Below, one piece after another: positions 16,785 through 25,668 of a stretch of DNA of 41,899 nucleotides. The stretch comes from CAG-273 sp963560005. Its GTDB lineage: Bacteria > Bacillota > Clostridia > TANB77 > CAG-508. The DNA is taken from the NCBI GenBank assembly GCA_963560005.1, contig CAUWNG010000024.1, forward strand, positions 1 to 41,899. Reading direction: 5' to 3'. Numbering within the stretch: position 1 is the stretch's first letter; the number at the start of each line of letters is the position of its first letter. Under the pieces are notes generated by a model. That model saw nothing but the letters and a program-made list of their open reading frames with translations. It was not told the origin of the DNA and ran no database searches. The position numbers and the translations under genes are program-made.

Positions 16785-17636
16785 CTACCTCCTTCCGAAT
16801 CGTGGCAATATTGCTCGTATTGATCTTGCAGTATTGCCTACACTATTTATTAAACTTCCACTTGGCTTAATCATAAACTTACCAAGCATCATAGGAGTAT
16901 TTACAGATACTATTGCAATTGCTATACCATAAATCAAATGTCCGTTTACAAGAGAAAGTATTGATAGATTCAGTAATGCAAGTTGTACTACTAATGTAAA
17001 AGCAGTAAGTAAAAAATCTCTTATATATTCTGAAAAAACGCCGTTGTCAGAATTTAAAAGACCAATACTTGCGAATGGTATTCCTAGCCTCATTACTAGA
17101 ATTTCAATTCCTTTCATTATAAATTGACAAATTAGTATTAACCACACAATAAGTAATACCAAACAAGCAACTGCAGTAAAAATACCTCCTCCCATATTAT
17201 TTGAGAGCATTTCTGCGAGCTTTGTTCCCTGTATAGTTAAATGATTTAGTATATTATTTAAAAACTCTTGTACAATTCCAACAAAAATATCGTACATTTC
17301 TTTAAAACAAATCATTACTATTACTGCCTTTATCATTCCAATAGCAAGTTGTATTGGGTTTTGTTCTGAATCGCCGTCGTGCATAAAAAAATATATTTTT
17401 ATTGCTTTTGCTATAAATACAATTACTAAAATATAAATGGCATAATTAAAAATAGTTTGATAAATAGCATTGAAATCTATAAAACTACCATTTGCTACTT
17501 TTAAATTGCTTAATTCTCTCTCAATATGAAAAACCAAATTTAACATACTGCTAAAAACTGAATTTAAAGTAGTTTCCGAGCCACTTATAAAGTTTTGTAT
17601 AAGTTCTACAAGCATTTCTGTCATATTTTGCACCAC
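16785..17636 (-). CDS. VirB6/TrbL-like polytopic channel protein
   Basis: The 283-residue protein has about five to six membrane helices (for example FNYAIYILVIVFIAKAIKIY and IFTAVACLVLLIVWLILICQ), and ends with a basic tail after GKFMIKPSGSLINSV. This matches the TrbL/VirB6 component that lines the channel. Its neighbours, a Maff2/VirB2-like protein before it and PrgI and VirB4-like proteins after it, support the call. The stop lies seven bases ahead of the probable AUA start of the following gene, whose ribosome-binding site is within the last codons here. Confidence 0.8.
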   Translation of the reverse strand: MVQNMTEMLVELIQNFISGSETTLNSVFSSMLNLVFHIERELSNLKVANGSFIDFNAIYQTIFNYAIYILVIVFIAKAIKIYFFMHDGDSEQNPIQLAIGMIKAVIVMICFKEMYDIFVGIVQEFLNNILNHLTIQGTKLAEMLSNNMGGGIFTAVACLVLLIVWLILICQFIMKGIEILVMRLGIPFASIGLLNSDNGVFSEYIRDFLLTAFTLVVQLALLNLSILSLVNGHLIYGIAIAIVSVNTPMMLGKFMIKPSGSLINSVGNTARSIRAILPRFGRR

Positions 17637-17667
17637 CTACTTTAAAATAAAAAACCTTTTTTATTTA

Positions 17668-18030
17668 TTACTTGTAGAAACCTAATATTGTATCTATTAA
17701 TGCTAACCCTGTTGTAATTAGTACCATCGCAATTAAGGTTGTTTTTATATTTTGTATATTTCGTCTTCGTTCTCCTTCATCATTTGTCTTTAAACAATAC
17801 ACATAATAAATGAAATAGCCTCCACATACTGTTATTCCTATTCCTACGAGCCACGAGATAATCGCATCTACTAAGTTTTCTGTTCCAGTTACCAATTTAG
17901 TATCTTGTAGACTAGATGCGTGAACTATTTGATTTGCTGTGTTTAATAAAACGACTATAAGAAGTGCTTTTAATAACATTCTTATAGCCGTCTTGCTTAC
18001 TTTTATAATTGTTTCTTTTTTAATTTTCAA
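17668..18030 (-). CDS. VirB2/Maff2-like pilin-type membrane protein
   Basis: The 120-residue protein has a signal-like N-terminal helix ending in HASS, an outside stretch LQDTKLVTGTENL, and two membrane helices (ISWLVGIGITVCGGYFIYYV and TTLIAMVLITTGLALIDTIL) joined by a charged loop KTNDEGERRRNIQN. This is the topology of Maff2-family proteins next to VirD4 in Tn1549-like elements, thought to act like VirB2. It follows VirD4 by 59 bases. Confidence 0.75.
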   Translation of the reverse strand: MKIKKETIIKVSKTAIRMLLKALLIVVLLNTANQIVHASSLQDTKLVTGTENLVDAIISWLVGIGITVCGGYFIYYVYCLKTNDEGERRRNIQNIKTTLIAMVLITTGLALIDTILGFYK

Positions 18031-18089
18031 TTTTTAATCACAATCCTTCCTTAAAGCACAAATTGGATTTCAATTTTAATTATTTTTCA

Positions 18090-20007
18090 CTACTTCATTT
18101 TTCTTTCCAAATTTTGCTTAATCATATTTACTATTTCTTCTTTCCCTTCAAAATCTTCATCTTCAAAATTTTCTACATTATATTTATTCCATATATCCCA
18201 TATTTTAATTTTTTTCATTTTTGTTTCTTCTCTCATTTCTTCTCTTTCTGTTCTTAGTCTTTTATTTTCTGATTTACTTCCCATACCATTTAATTTATTA
18301 AAATACATTTTTGAAATATCTGGTACTATTAATAATGCCGACTGTTTTCCAGGTATCATAAGTAAAATATATGGACTTTCAATTCTTTGAACTTCGTCAG
18401 GTGTAAGTAATTTTCTTGATATTAAGCTCATACTGCTACTACTGTTATATGATTTAATATTCGTATTACTGCTTTCTCCATAACTCTGACAAGTATATGT
18501 ACCCAATTTATCTGAAATTTTAGTTGCAGTATCAATATTTGCACTTTTTAAATACATCCACGCACAGTTATCTAAAATATTTTGTGTTCCCTCTTTTCCA
18601 TATCGTTCTTCTAACTGCCCAAAACTCTGCAAACAAATTAGAAATCTAATATTTCTACTTCTTGAAACTGTTAACATTGACTGAAATGTATCTATTTTTG
18701 TAAAGTTTGCAAATTCATCTAAAATGAAATTCATCCTTATACCTAATTCTCCACCTTGCTCTCTGCTTGTTTCTACTAATGCAGTATATATTTGCTGAAC
18801 TAATAAACTACCAAGTTTATGATAAGTATCACGATCGTCAGGTAATAACACATACAATGCAGTTTTCTTTTTAGGAAAATTTCTCAAATCAAAATCAGAA
18901 CTTTGTGTATTATTTGCCACATATTCATTTATGAACATTTGCAATGTAGATAATGCTGCTGCCACAAAACTTCCTCTAGTTTTGCTCGGTGCAGTTCCTG
19001 CTACTGCATAAAATTTTTTAATTGGATCGTTAGCCTCTTTATTTTTCATATATTTGTCAATTAACATTTCTCCGTCTTCTGCAGTTTTAAACATTTCTGC
19101 TACAAAATAATATGCATTCGCAAGAGTTTGATATCTTCTTTTTCCTTTATTTTCTAACACAACTGCCATTATCGCAGTTTTTATTACACTCATTTCGCCA
19201 TTTACCCAAATTGGCTCTGTTTTATCGTTTTTAGTAACTAACACATTAACAATATCATTTACCAAACTTTCTGCTAAAGCAATATTTCCATCTTCAACTG
19301 CATTTATTACTATATCTAAATAATTATATTTGTTACTTTTTAGAAACTGTATATAATCTATTGCAATAACATCATACCCTAACTCTTTAAGTTTATTGGC
19401 AGTATATAAATACAGTTCTCCTTTAATATCACTAATAAACATATTTTCTCCTGCTAATCCTAACATTGTAATAGTTGGAATTATAATACTTCTACTTTTT
19501 CCTGAGCCAGAACTACCGACTAATAGTAAATGCAAATTATCATCAATATAATAGTATTTTTCTAAATTATCCTTTCTTTCAAAATTTACTATTACTCCCC
19601 CAGAAGAAAAAGAAACTGTATCATACTTTTTATTTCTATCTAAAATGTTACATTTGAATATCTTGCTATAATCTTTTTTATCTAACCACCAAGATGTACC
19701 ATACTGCCCATCTCCGAATAGGAACTGGCACTTCAATTTTATTTGTTAATTTTATGGTATTACTGTGATATATGTTTTTCTTTCTACTAGAAAATAATAA
19801 TAGAAATGAGATTATTATTATTTCTAAAACACAAAAAATAATAAATACTTTCTTTTCACTAAATAAAGTATTTATTATTGTCATAATATTTATATTAAAT
19901 AAACTATAAAAATTTTTACTTAATATAAAATGTAAATTAACGGAAAGATATGCATTAATAAAAATGCTAATTATAATTGCTAAAATTATTAATATTCTTC
20001 TACTTAT
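18090..20007 (-). CDS. VirD4-type coupling protein, read through a +1 CGGA recoding site, probable AUA start
   Basis: The coupling protein delivers the relaxase-DNA complex to the channel. The frame holds two N-terminal membrane helices (the first ILIILAIIISIFINAYL), then Walker A GSSGSGKS (about 164-171) and Walker B FILDEF (about 427-432). The zero frame breaks at CGG (19716); decoding CGGA as glycine joins VPVPI-G-DGQYGTSWW. From the ATG at 19884 the first helix would be lost, but the frame is open to an ATA at 20007, seven bases after AAGGAG, with no ATG, GTG or TTG between. That gives 638 residues. Family certain; start and recoding inferred. Confidence 0.85.
19713..19716 (-). other. CGGA +1 recoding site 3 (VirD4, about codon 98)
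   Basis: The zero frame reads CCT ATT CGG AGA TGG and ends twelve codons later. Decoding CGGA as glycine gives VPVPI-G-DGQYGTSWW, as in VirD4 homologues, before the nucleotide-binding domain. Confidence 0.85.
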
Positions 20008-20058
20008 ATTCTTTCTCCTTTATTGGAATTCTACCATTCCTCCTTTTTTGTAAATTAA

Positions 20059-20088
20059 AAGAACATCTACTAAAATGTAAATGTTCTT
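20059..20088 (-). terminator. Weak terminator-like hairpin before VirD4
   Basis: AAGAACAT (20059-20066) pairs with ATGTTCTT (20081-20088); TTAATTT follows on the minus strand. A five-codon frame (ATG GTA GAA TTC CAA TAA) with a GGAGG site lies between it and VirD4 and may be a leader. Confidence 0.4.
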
Positions 20089-20113
20089 GTTATATATAAC
20101 TTGTAAGTTTTTA

Positions 20114-20530
20114 TTATAATTCATCATCTAAAATTTGTATTTTTACAACTTCTGTTAATGGAGTCGGACTAATATCAGAGAAGACTTCATCAACAAATGT
20201 AATTGATATTGTATTTCCTTCTTTTAAATTTGAAACTTTAATCTTTTCTCCTCTCCAAGTCATATCCATACTATCATCTATTGTAAAAGTAAAATCGCCT
20301 CTATAATTTATGTCATTTACTTCTAGTCCGTTGACATTAATATGAAAACTACCATCATTATACTGTTTTATGCTTTCTATACTTGCATAAAATGTTTCTC
20401 CATATACTTCTCTAACTGCCAAATTATTCTTTGGTGAATTTTTCTGTCCAATAAGTAGACCACTTATAAAACTTACTACAATGATTAGTGTTAAGCCTAT
20501 TACAATAAATATTCTTTGTTTATTACTCAT
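20114..20530 (-). CDS. Membrane-anchored hypothetical protein in the conjugation cluster
   Basis: The 138-residue protein has one N-terminal membrane helix (about 7-27, FIVIGLTLIIVVSFISGLLI) and an outside beta-rich domain (for example GSFHINVNGLEVNDINYRGD). No family recognised. GGAGG precedes the ATG at 20530. It lies between the relaxase and VirD4, so it may be an envelope accessory of the transfer machine. Confidence 0.6.
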   Translation of the reverse strand: MSNKQRIFIVIGLTLIIVVSFISGLLIGQKNSPKNNLAVREVYGETFYASIESIKQYNDGSFHINVNGLEVNDINYRGDFTFTIDDSMDMTWRGEKIKVSNLKEGNTISITFVDEVFSDISPTPLTEVVKIQILDDEL

Positions 20531-20641
20531 ATAAAAACCTCCTTATATTTTATAAATACCAAATTATTATTTTATAGCACTATATCATAACTTAAAACAC
20601 CAATTTAACATTTCATTTTATGATTTAGTATTAAAGATAAC

Positions 20642-20872
20642 TTACTTTTTCTCCATTTTAATTGAACTTTGTAAAATATTAGCTAATGGCATATATTCTA
20701 TTCTTGTTTTATCAAGATCTCCATTCTTACTACTTTTACTTATAATATAGTTACTAATATCATTTATGTTTCGTCCAATTTCTTCAGTAGAATATTCTCT
20801 ATCTTCAATATATATATCTATATTCGATAATAATTTTTGATTTTGTTCTGATAAGTCTTTTTTATAGTTCAT
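20642..20872 (-). CDS. Small hypothetical protein (76 residues)
   Basis: A soluble, charged protein starting with MNYKKDLSEQNQKLLSNIDI and containing YSTEEIGRNINDISNYIISK. No family recognised. GGAG lies eight bases before the ATG. It follows the relaxase by about 80 bases in the same direction; a role in DNA processing is only suggested by position. Confidence 0.5.
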   Translation of the reverse strand: MNYKKDLSEQNQKLLSNIDIYIEDREYSTEEIGRNINDISNYIISKSSKNGDLDKTRIEYMPLANILQSSIKMEKK

Positions 20873-20949
20873 TTTTATGCTCCATTCATTTTTATTTTTT
20901 CATAACATACTATATCATAAAAAACAGTTAAATACAATTATTTTGCATA

Positions 20950-22183
20950 TTATTTTTCCCAATTTAACGATGATGCATTTCTCTTTTTTAGTGCTAATTC
21001 TTTTTTAGCCTGTTTTGACAATTGTTTCTTATATATTAGTTCAAATCTTCTTAAATATTTTTCTTCTTGTCTTGTTGTAAAATATAGCGTATTAAAAATA
21101 TTCCAAACTAATTGTCTGCCATTATTTATATATTGTATTTGGTTATATTCTAACTTTTGATTTAATAATATCCTTTCAAAATTTAATACTTGATTACCGA
21201 TTAATTTTAAAATTTCTTGTTCTGCTTTTTCTTTTTCAATTGTTTGTGCCTGTTTTATTTTTTCTACATCTTGATATTTATAACCTACAATATCTTGTTT
21301 AGTTTGTATATATTTTTCCACTTGTTCCTGACATTCTAAAGACAATTCAATTATCTTTTTAGATAGATTATTAACTTCATTTATAATATTAGGATATTTT
21401 TTTAAATACTGATATTTTATACTACCACTTGTTTGCTTTAATAGACTTTTTATTTTTATTAAATCATCAACTACCAATTTTATTTTTTTATTTGAAATAT
21501 TATGTTTCAATATTTTTTTATCATTAAAGTCTTTTTCATATTGTAGAATATCCTTTATAAATTCTTTATTTGTACTAACATTTTTTATTTCTTGTAAAAA
21601 TTTATTCTCAGTAATAATCCCTTTCCTCGCAATATCTTTTTCTTTATATAGTTCAAGCAAATCTTCTTTAAATATTTCGTTAGTAAACTCCTCTCGCATT
21701 TTGTTAACTTCTTTATAATCTACAAAATAATTCATTTTATCTTTTTGTTTGCTCCATACCATAACTTGCAAATGGGGATGTCCACTTTCTAAATGAACTG
21801 CTCCGACAGTATTGCAAATCTTCATATTTTACATTTAATTTACTTGCTAGACTTACTAATTTACTTTCAAAAAGTTCTTTCCATTTTTCTTGACTATCAT
21901 AACCTAGTCTAATAGCATCATATTCTGATAAAGATATTGTACAACGAAAAATTGGATTCTTATTATCTGCTAGTTTAATTATATATTGATTAATTGATTC
22001 TATATCTTTCATATTTTCAATATCAGGAAATTCAGCAATTTTACCAAAAAGACCATGCTCTGTATTGATATTCTTTATTGCAAACTCACTATATCCTAAA
22101 TAATTTGTATAATTTTTATGTTTGAAAAAAGTAGTCCTTTTATCGGGATTAAAGTTTTCAAATAAAAAAACCACCTTACTCAT
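20950..22183 (-). CDS. MobL/MobP3-like relaxase, read through a +1 CGGA recoding site
   Basis: The relaxase nicks oriT and pilots the strand. The N-terminal frame ends with KLNVKYEDLQYC before a CGG codon. Decoding CGGA (21802-21805) as glycine continues with GAVHLESGHPHLQVMVW, the histidine motif of this relaxase group (His130, His135, His137). The joined protein is 410 residues, with a helical, Lys/Glu-rich C-terminal half. Without recoding the product stops about 22 codons later and loses the metal-binding histidines. It overlaps the MobC-like gene by 8 bases, and the candidate oriT lies just beyond. Which tyrosine is catalytic is not clear. Confidence 0.85.
21802..21805 (-). other. CGGA +1 recoding site 4 (relaxase, codon 127)
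   Basis: The zero frame reads TAC TGT CGG AGC AGT. Decoding CGGA as glycine gives DLQYC-G-AVHLESGHPHLQ and restores the catalytic histidine motif. Confidence 0.85.
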
Positions 22184-22646
22184 TTCGATATATCTCTCCT
22201 ATTGTATAAAAATCATATAAATCTTTTTTTGCCATATTTTCTGTATCATGGTTAATATAATAATTAGCTTTATTTCTAGCATTAGTTAGCATATTTATAA
22301 ATTGTTTATGCATATCGTCTCCTAACAATCTCTCTAAAAGTTCCCCTAATAAATATGTATTAATAGCACTTGTCCTTAAATATTTTGCATTTAGTTTTCT
22401 TTGTGATTTTATAAAAGGATTTAATTTTGCATCTATCATTTTGTCTAATTCTTTTATTATAAAGTCTAAATTATCTTTATATATTTGAATATCTAATTCT
22501 TTTTCTATTCCTGCTCTTACAAATTCTGATACATTATTGTATGAACTTTTTTCTACAACTTTCATAATCATTTCTTTTTTGTATGCTGGAATATTAATTG
22601 TTATTCTGACTAATTTTTCATCTTGTTTTTGATTTTCCATATTCAC
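22176..22646 (-). CDS. mobC: MobC-like relaxosome accessory protein
   Basis: The 156-residue protein starts with a ribbon-helix-helix pattern: KLVRITINIPAYKKEMIMKV then NNVSEFVRAGIEKEL. Such proteins bind repeats at oriT and help the relaxase. The rest is helical. AAGGAG marks the start at 22646. It overlaps the relaxase by 8 bases and begins right beside the repeat-rich oriT candidate, whose four 9-base repeats are plausible binding sites. Symbol given by analogy. Confidence 0.75.
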   Translation of the reverse strand: MNMENQKQDEKLVRITINIPAYKKEMIMKVVEKSSYNNVSEFVRAGIEKELDIQIYKDNLDFIIKELDKMIDAKLNPFIKSQRKLNAKYLRTSAINTYLLGELLERLLGDDMHKQFINMLTNARNKANYYINHDTENMAKKDLYDFYTIGEIYRNE

Positions 22647-22671
22647 TCCTTGCTATTGCTTCTTGCTAAAT

Positions 22672-22789
22672 CAAAATTGCTATGCAATTTTGCAGGATCA
22701 GGGAGTCTACTCGACTCCCAACAACTGCCTAAAAGCGTAGCTTTTAGCGAGTCTACTCTCACAAAATGGAGTAGACTATCAGTCTACTC
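22672..22789 (-). other. oriT: Candidate origin of transfer (oriT)
   Basis: This gene-free stretch beside mobC holds: a 9-bp perfect stem CAAAATTGC/GCAATTTTG (22672-22692); ATCCTG (22693-22698, minus strand) directly next to it, like the IncP nick motif; a 7-bp stem GGGAGTC/GACTCCC (22701-22719); an 8-bp stem CTAAAAGC/GCTTTTAG (22729-22747); and four copies of AGTCTACTC (22704, 22750, 22781, and inverted at 22769). It is visibly richer in G and C than its surroundings. The predicted nick is between 22693 and 22692 on the minus strand; that detail is inference. Confidence 0.65.
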
Positions 22790-22808
22790 TAAATTATCCA
22801 CTTTTTTA

Positions 22809-23048
22809 CTAATATTCGTCTTCTTCTATTTTTTCTTTATCAGTTATTTCAACATATTCGTCTATAATCATAAGTGCTTCATCATAGCTTTTTGCTCCAT
22901 TTGTTATTCTATTACACATCTCTTTTGCCTCTTCTTGCATTCCATTTTTCTTTAATGTTCGTGATGCTATTCCTATTAAATTAAATATGTTTCCATCTTC
23001 TCCAATTAAAGCACATTTTGGTTTCTCTTTTGACATATTTTCATTCAT
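22809..23048 (-). CDS. Small ICE hypothetical protein (79 residues) with acidic tail
   Basis: The sequence CALIGEDGNIFNLIGIASRT followed by YDEALMIIDEYVEI is a pattern I associate with a small conserved protein of Clostridia mobile elements, of unknown function. Soluble, with no membrane segment. It starts with ATG at 23048 inside the acidic tail of the ArdA-like gene, overlapping by 8 bases, and ends IEEDEY although no gene follows directly. Confidence 0.6.
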   Translation of the reverse strand: MNENMSKEKPKCALIGEDGNIFNLIGIASRTLKKNGMQEEAKEMCNRITNGAKSYDEALMIIDEYVEITDKEKIEEDEY

Positions 23049-24285
23049 ATTCTTCTTCCTCCATATTTATTTTTCTTTCCGTTTTTTCTTCAAATTCCTT
23101 TTTTATAATATAACCATATTCAGTAAATTCCCCATTGTATATACATTCCTTTGCAGTATAATCTTTTGCCAATTTATAATAATCAATATAATCTTCTAAA
23201 AAACTTACATCATCAAAATGACCTGTTTCATTTACTAAATATTTTCCCATATCATTTAAATCATTTACATTTGGTAGTAATTCATACTTGCTAATTTCCT
23301 TTGCACATTCTACTAAATCGTGAATGTAATTAATATCTTTATCTTTTATTTCTACTAGTGCTAAAAACTTTTGCATTTTTATGTTGTCAAATTTTCTGAT
23401 TTCTTTATAAAACAATTCTATTTCTTGAAATGGTGTAGTATATGAACTACTTGAAAACTTTTCTAATTCATATTTCATTACCCTGTTAAATCTTTCAGTT
23501 AATATTGAATCAGAAAAGTTTACGATTTCACATTTTGTAATATGTGTATCTTGAATAGTTAGCCTATTATAATCTAAATTTAATCTATCAAATTTTTCTT
23601 TCAGTAATTCTTGCGATGTTGGTAAATATATTATTGCTCTACTATACATAGAACTTTCTTCATATTCCTTTTTATTTACAATTTCAATTTTCATAATTTT
23701 GTCTTTGTCGATTTTGGGTTGTATTAAATTATTGTCAAACATTTCTCTTGTATCAACTAAAAGTCCATACGAGCAAAATCTTTCTTTTATATTATTATCA
23801 AATAAATACTGTTCTGCAAGTTTTACATAGTCCACATATGGAATCATATTAATATTTACACTATACTCATCTAACTTTTTGACTATTAATAATCCTACTT
23901 CATATAAGGAATATGCCTTCAATAATTGATAATTGTTTATATTTTTAATTAGATTTTTTATTTCCTTAAAGTCTTTTATTGTATAATTATTTATTTCTGC
24001 ATAAGCATTTAAAATATTACATTTTTCCTGATTTAAATCTAATATTAAATTATTGATTTCTTTTATTTCATTTAAAGTAATATACTTGCCTTTTTCATAC
24101 TGCTCGTCTAGTAAATTGTTAATACACGAATCCATCGAAGAAACATCTTGAGAATCATCGCCTAGACTAACTCTATGTATAATATAATCTGTTGTACCTT
24201 CAGTTAATTCAAAAAAATGTATCTTATTTATTAATCTAGCATTGAATTTAATATAATCATCTTTATTGGCTATTATTATTTTCAA
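23041..24285 (-). CDS. ArdA-like antirestriction protein with two repeats
   Basis: ArdA proteins mimic DNA and block type I restriction, protecting incoming conjugative DNA. The C-terminal part has the family pattern: NLNDMGKYLVNETGHFDD, then SFLEDYIDYYKLAKDYTAKE and GEFTEYGYI. The first half repeats it (MIPYVDYVKLAEQYL, then RFCSYGLLV), so this 414-residue protein seems to be a tandem form. It is strongly acidic and ends EEEEYE. The TTG at 24285 has GGAG ahead of it. The family call rests on motif recall. Confidence 0.6.
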   Translation of the reverse strand: MKIIIANKDDYIKFNARLINKIHFFELTEGTTDYIIHRVSLGDDSQDVSSMDSCINNLLDEQYEKGKYITLNEIKEINNLILDLNQEKCNILNAYAEINNYTIKDFKEIKNLIKNINNYQLLKAYSLYEVGLLIVKKLDEYSVNINMIPYVDYVKLAEQYLFDNNIKERFCSYGLLVDTREMFDNNLIQPKIDKDKIMKIEIVNKKEYEESSMYSRAIIYLPTSQELLKEKFDRLNLDYNRLTIQDTHITKCEIVNFSDSILTERFNRVMKYELEKFSSSSYTTPFQEIELFYKEIRKFDNIKMQKFLALVEIKDKDINYIHDLVECAKEISKYELLPNVNDLNDMGKYLVNETGHFDDVSFLEDYIDYYKLAKDYTAKECIYNGEFTEYGYIIKKEFEEKTERKINMEEEEYE

Positions 24286-24322
24286 AAATCAATCACTCCT
24301 CTTTTATTCTAAAACTATACTA

Positions 24323-24763
24323 CTATTCAAATTCTTCTATTTCTTCTATTTTTGTTCCTTTAGCCACATATAAATTTTTACCTTCTTTATCAAAAACATA
24401 CACTCCTATCTTATTATTTAATTTATCTTTCATATATTCTGTTTTATATTCTTCTGCATATCTCTTTGCCTCCTCCAATTCTATACAACCTGCTAATAAT
24501 CCTCCATTGCTATTTTTAACATAATATATAGTATTAGGATACATCTTTAATATTTGTTTTTGTGTAAAATTTATATTTTTTGCTTTCATAATTTGTTTTT
24601 CTTCTTCTATTATTTCCTTTAATAACTCTAACTTTTCTTTTTCTCTGTTCCACTCTTTTATAAACTTGGATTTTGGCTCTGTCATTAAAGAATTTTTTGA
24701 ATAACAAAGCAAATTATGTTCTGTCACCTCATACATTTCATTAAATAATTCTAATTTATTCAA
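24323..24763 (-). CDS. ICE hypothetical protein with acidic tail (146 residues)
   Basis: A soluble, charged protein with helical first half and a small beta-rich second half (NTIYYVKNSNGGLLAGCIEL, KIGVYVFDKEGKNLYVAKG). It ends IEEIEEFE. No family recognised. The TTG start at 24763 is inside the end of the DUF3560 gene, and the purine run that codes the upstream Glu tail is its ribosome-binding site. It lies between DUF3560 and ArdA-like genes. Confidence 0.55.
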   Translation of the reverse strand: MNKLELFNEMYEVTEHNLLCYSKNSLMTEPKSKFIKEWNREKEKLELLKEIIEEEKQIMKAKNINFTQKQILKMYPNTIYYVKNSNGGLLAGCIELEEAKRYAEEYKTEYMKDKLNNKIGVYVFDKEGKNLYVAKGTKIEEIEEFE

Positions 24764-25475
24764 ATTCTTCTTCCTCCTCCTGTTCGTGCTTTTTATTAAA
24801 ATTATCTTTTACGATTCTATTTGTAGCTCTTATACAATTTTGATTAAATTCTCTTTGCCAAGCTTGTTCTTTTCTTGACCAATGAAATCCATTAGATTTT
24901 AATTCTCTTCTAATATTTTCGTTTGGAATCTCATTAAATAAAAACTGAATTCTGTTAATTTCTTTATTATGTATTACCTTACAATTGTCAAATTCTACAT
25001 CTTCAAATTTAATTTCTTCAAGTCTTTCCAACCTTTCTATCCTTTTTTTAGTTTCTCTGATAGTAGCACCAATATTTGCAAGTTCCCACTTATAATGTTC
25101 TCTTGCTTTTATTAAATTTCTTTCATTTTCTGATTTTTCTAACTTTTCTTTTAGCTTTTCAATTGCTTTTGGATCATCACTATATATCACTTTACTTTTT
25201 TCTGCTGTTTCTGCTCTATTACTATAGAATTTACTTTTTTTATCTTCTTCAATAGATTTCTTAATATTGTTTTGAGCTCTCTCTAGTAAATTTCTATGTC
25301 TTTTTGCAGAATAATGATCAACTAAAATAGGTTGTCCTAATGGTCTTCTTTCTAGCGTTTTATTTGCACTTGAATTCATATATTGATTCGATCGTTCTTT
25401 TGCCTTTTCAGATAGTATCTTATACCTTTCTATTCTTTTTTGCTTTCTTTCTTCATAATCACTTCTTCCTCCCAC
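24756..25475 (-). CDS. DUF3560 domain protein
   Basis: The stretch LGQPILVDHYSAKRHRNLLE and the following coiled region (NNIKKSIEEDKKSKFYSNRA) are typical of DUF3560, a domain found in plasmids and ICEs; the end has LKSNGFHWSRKEQAWQRE, as in its C-terminal companion domain. 239 residues, Lys/Glu/Arg-rich, coiled coil in the middle (about 105-155). It ends EQEEEEEFE. GTG start at 25475 with AAAGGAAAG upstream. Its first 46 bases overlap the small membrane gene at 25430-25573. Biochemical role unknown. Confidence 0.75.
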   Translation of the reverse strand: MGGRSDYEERKQKRIERYKILSEKAKERSNQYMNSSANKTLERRPLGQPILVDHYSAKRHRNLLERAQNNIKKSIEEDKKSKFYSNRAETAEKSKVIYSDDPKAIEKLKEKLEKSENERNLIKAREHYKWELANIGATIRETKKRIERLERLEEIKFEDVEFDNCKVIHNKEINRIQFLFNEIPNENIRRELKSNGFHWSRKEQAWQREFNQNCIRATNRIVKDNFNKKHEQEEEEEFE

Positions 25476-25573
25476 TGTTTACCACTTTCCTTTCCTATAA
25501 TCAGACAACAATGTATTATTAATGTAGCAAATGAGCTTAACATTGCTACTACTATTAAAATAAAAATGTACAC
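25430..25573 (-). CDS. Small membrane protein (47 residues)
   Basis: GTG at 25573 follows GGAAGGAG by eight bases. The product is MYIFILIVVAMLSSFATLII, then a short Cys-containing end of the helix and a charged tail ESGKQWEEEVIMKKES. One membrane helix (about 2-27). It overlaps the DUF3560 gene in another frame by 46 bases and lies just after a terminator, so it may begin a transcript. Confidence 0.55.
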   Translation of the reverse strand: MYIFILIVVAMLSSFATLIIHCCLIIGKESGKQWEEEVIMKKESKKE

Positions 25574-25593
25574 TTTACATTCTCCTTCCAAAT

Positions 25594-25647
25594 AAAAAAG
25601 ACCTTATATAAAGTTTGTGTTATATTAACTCTTGTCCAAACTTTATA
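25594..25647 (-). terminator. Terminator after metK
   Basis: TATAAAGTTTG (25607-25617) pairs with CAAACTTTATA (25637-25647). On the minus strand the stem is followed by TATAAGGTC and TTTTTT. It separates metK from the DUF3560 block. Confidence 0.6.
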
Positions 25648-25668
25648 CAACACTTATTCAATTTTTAT

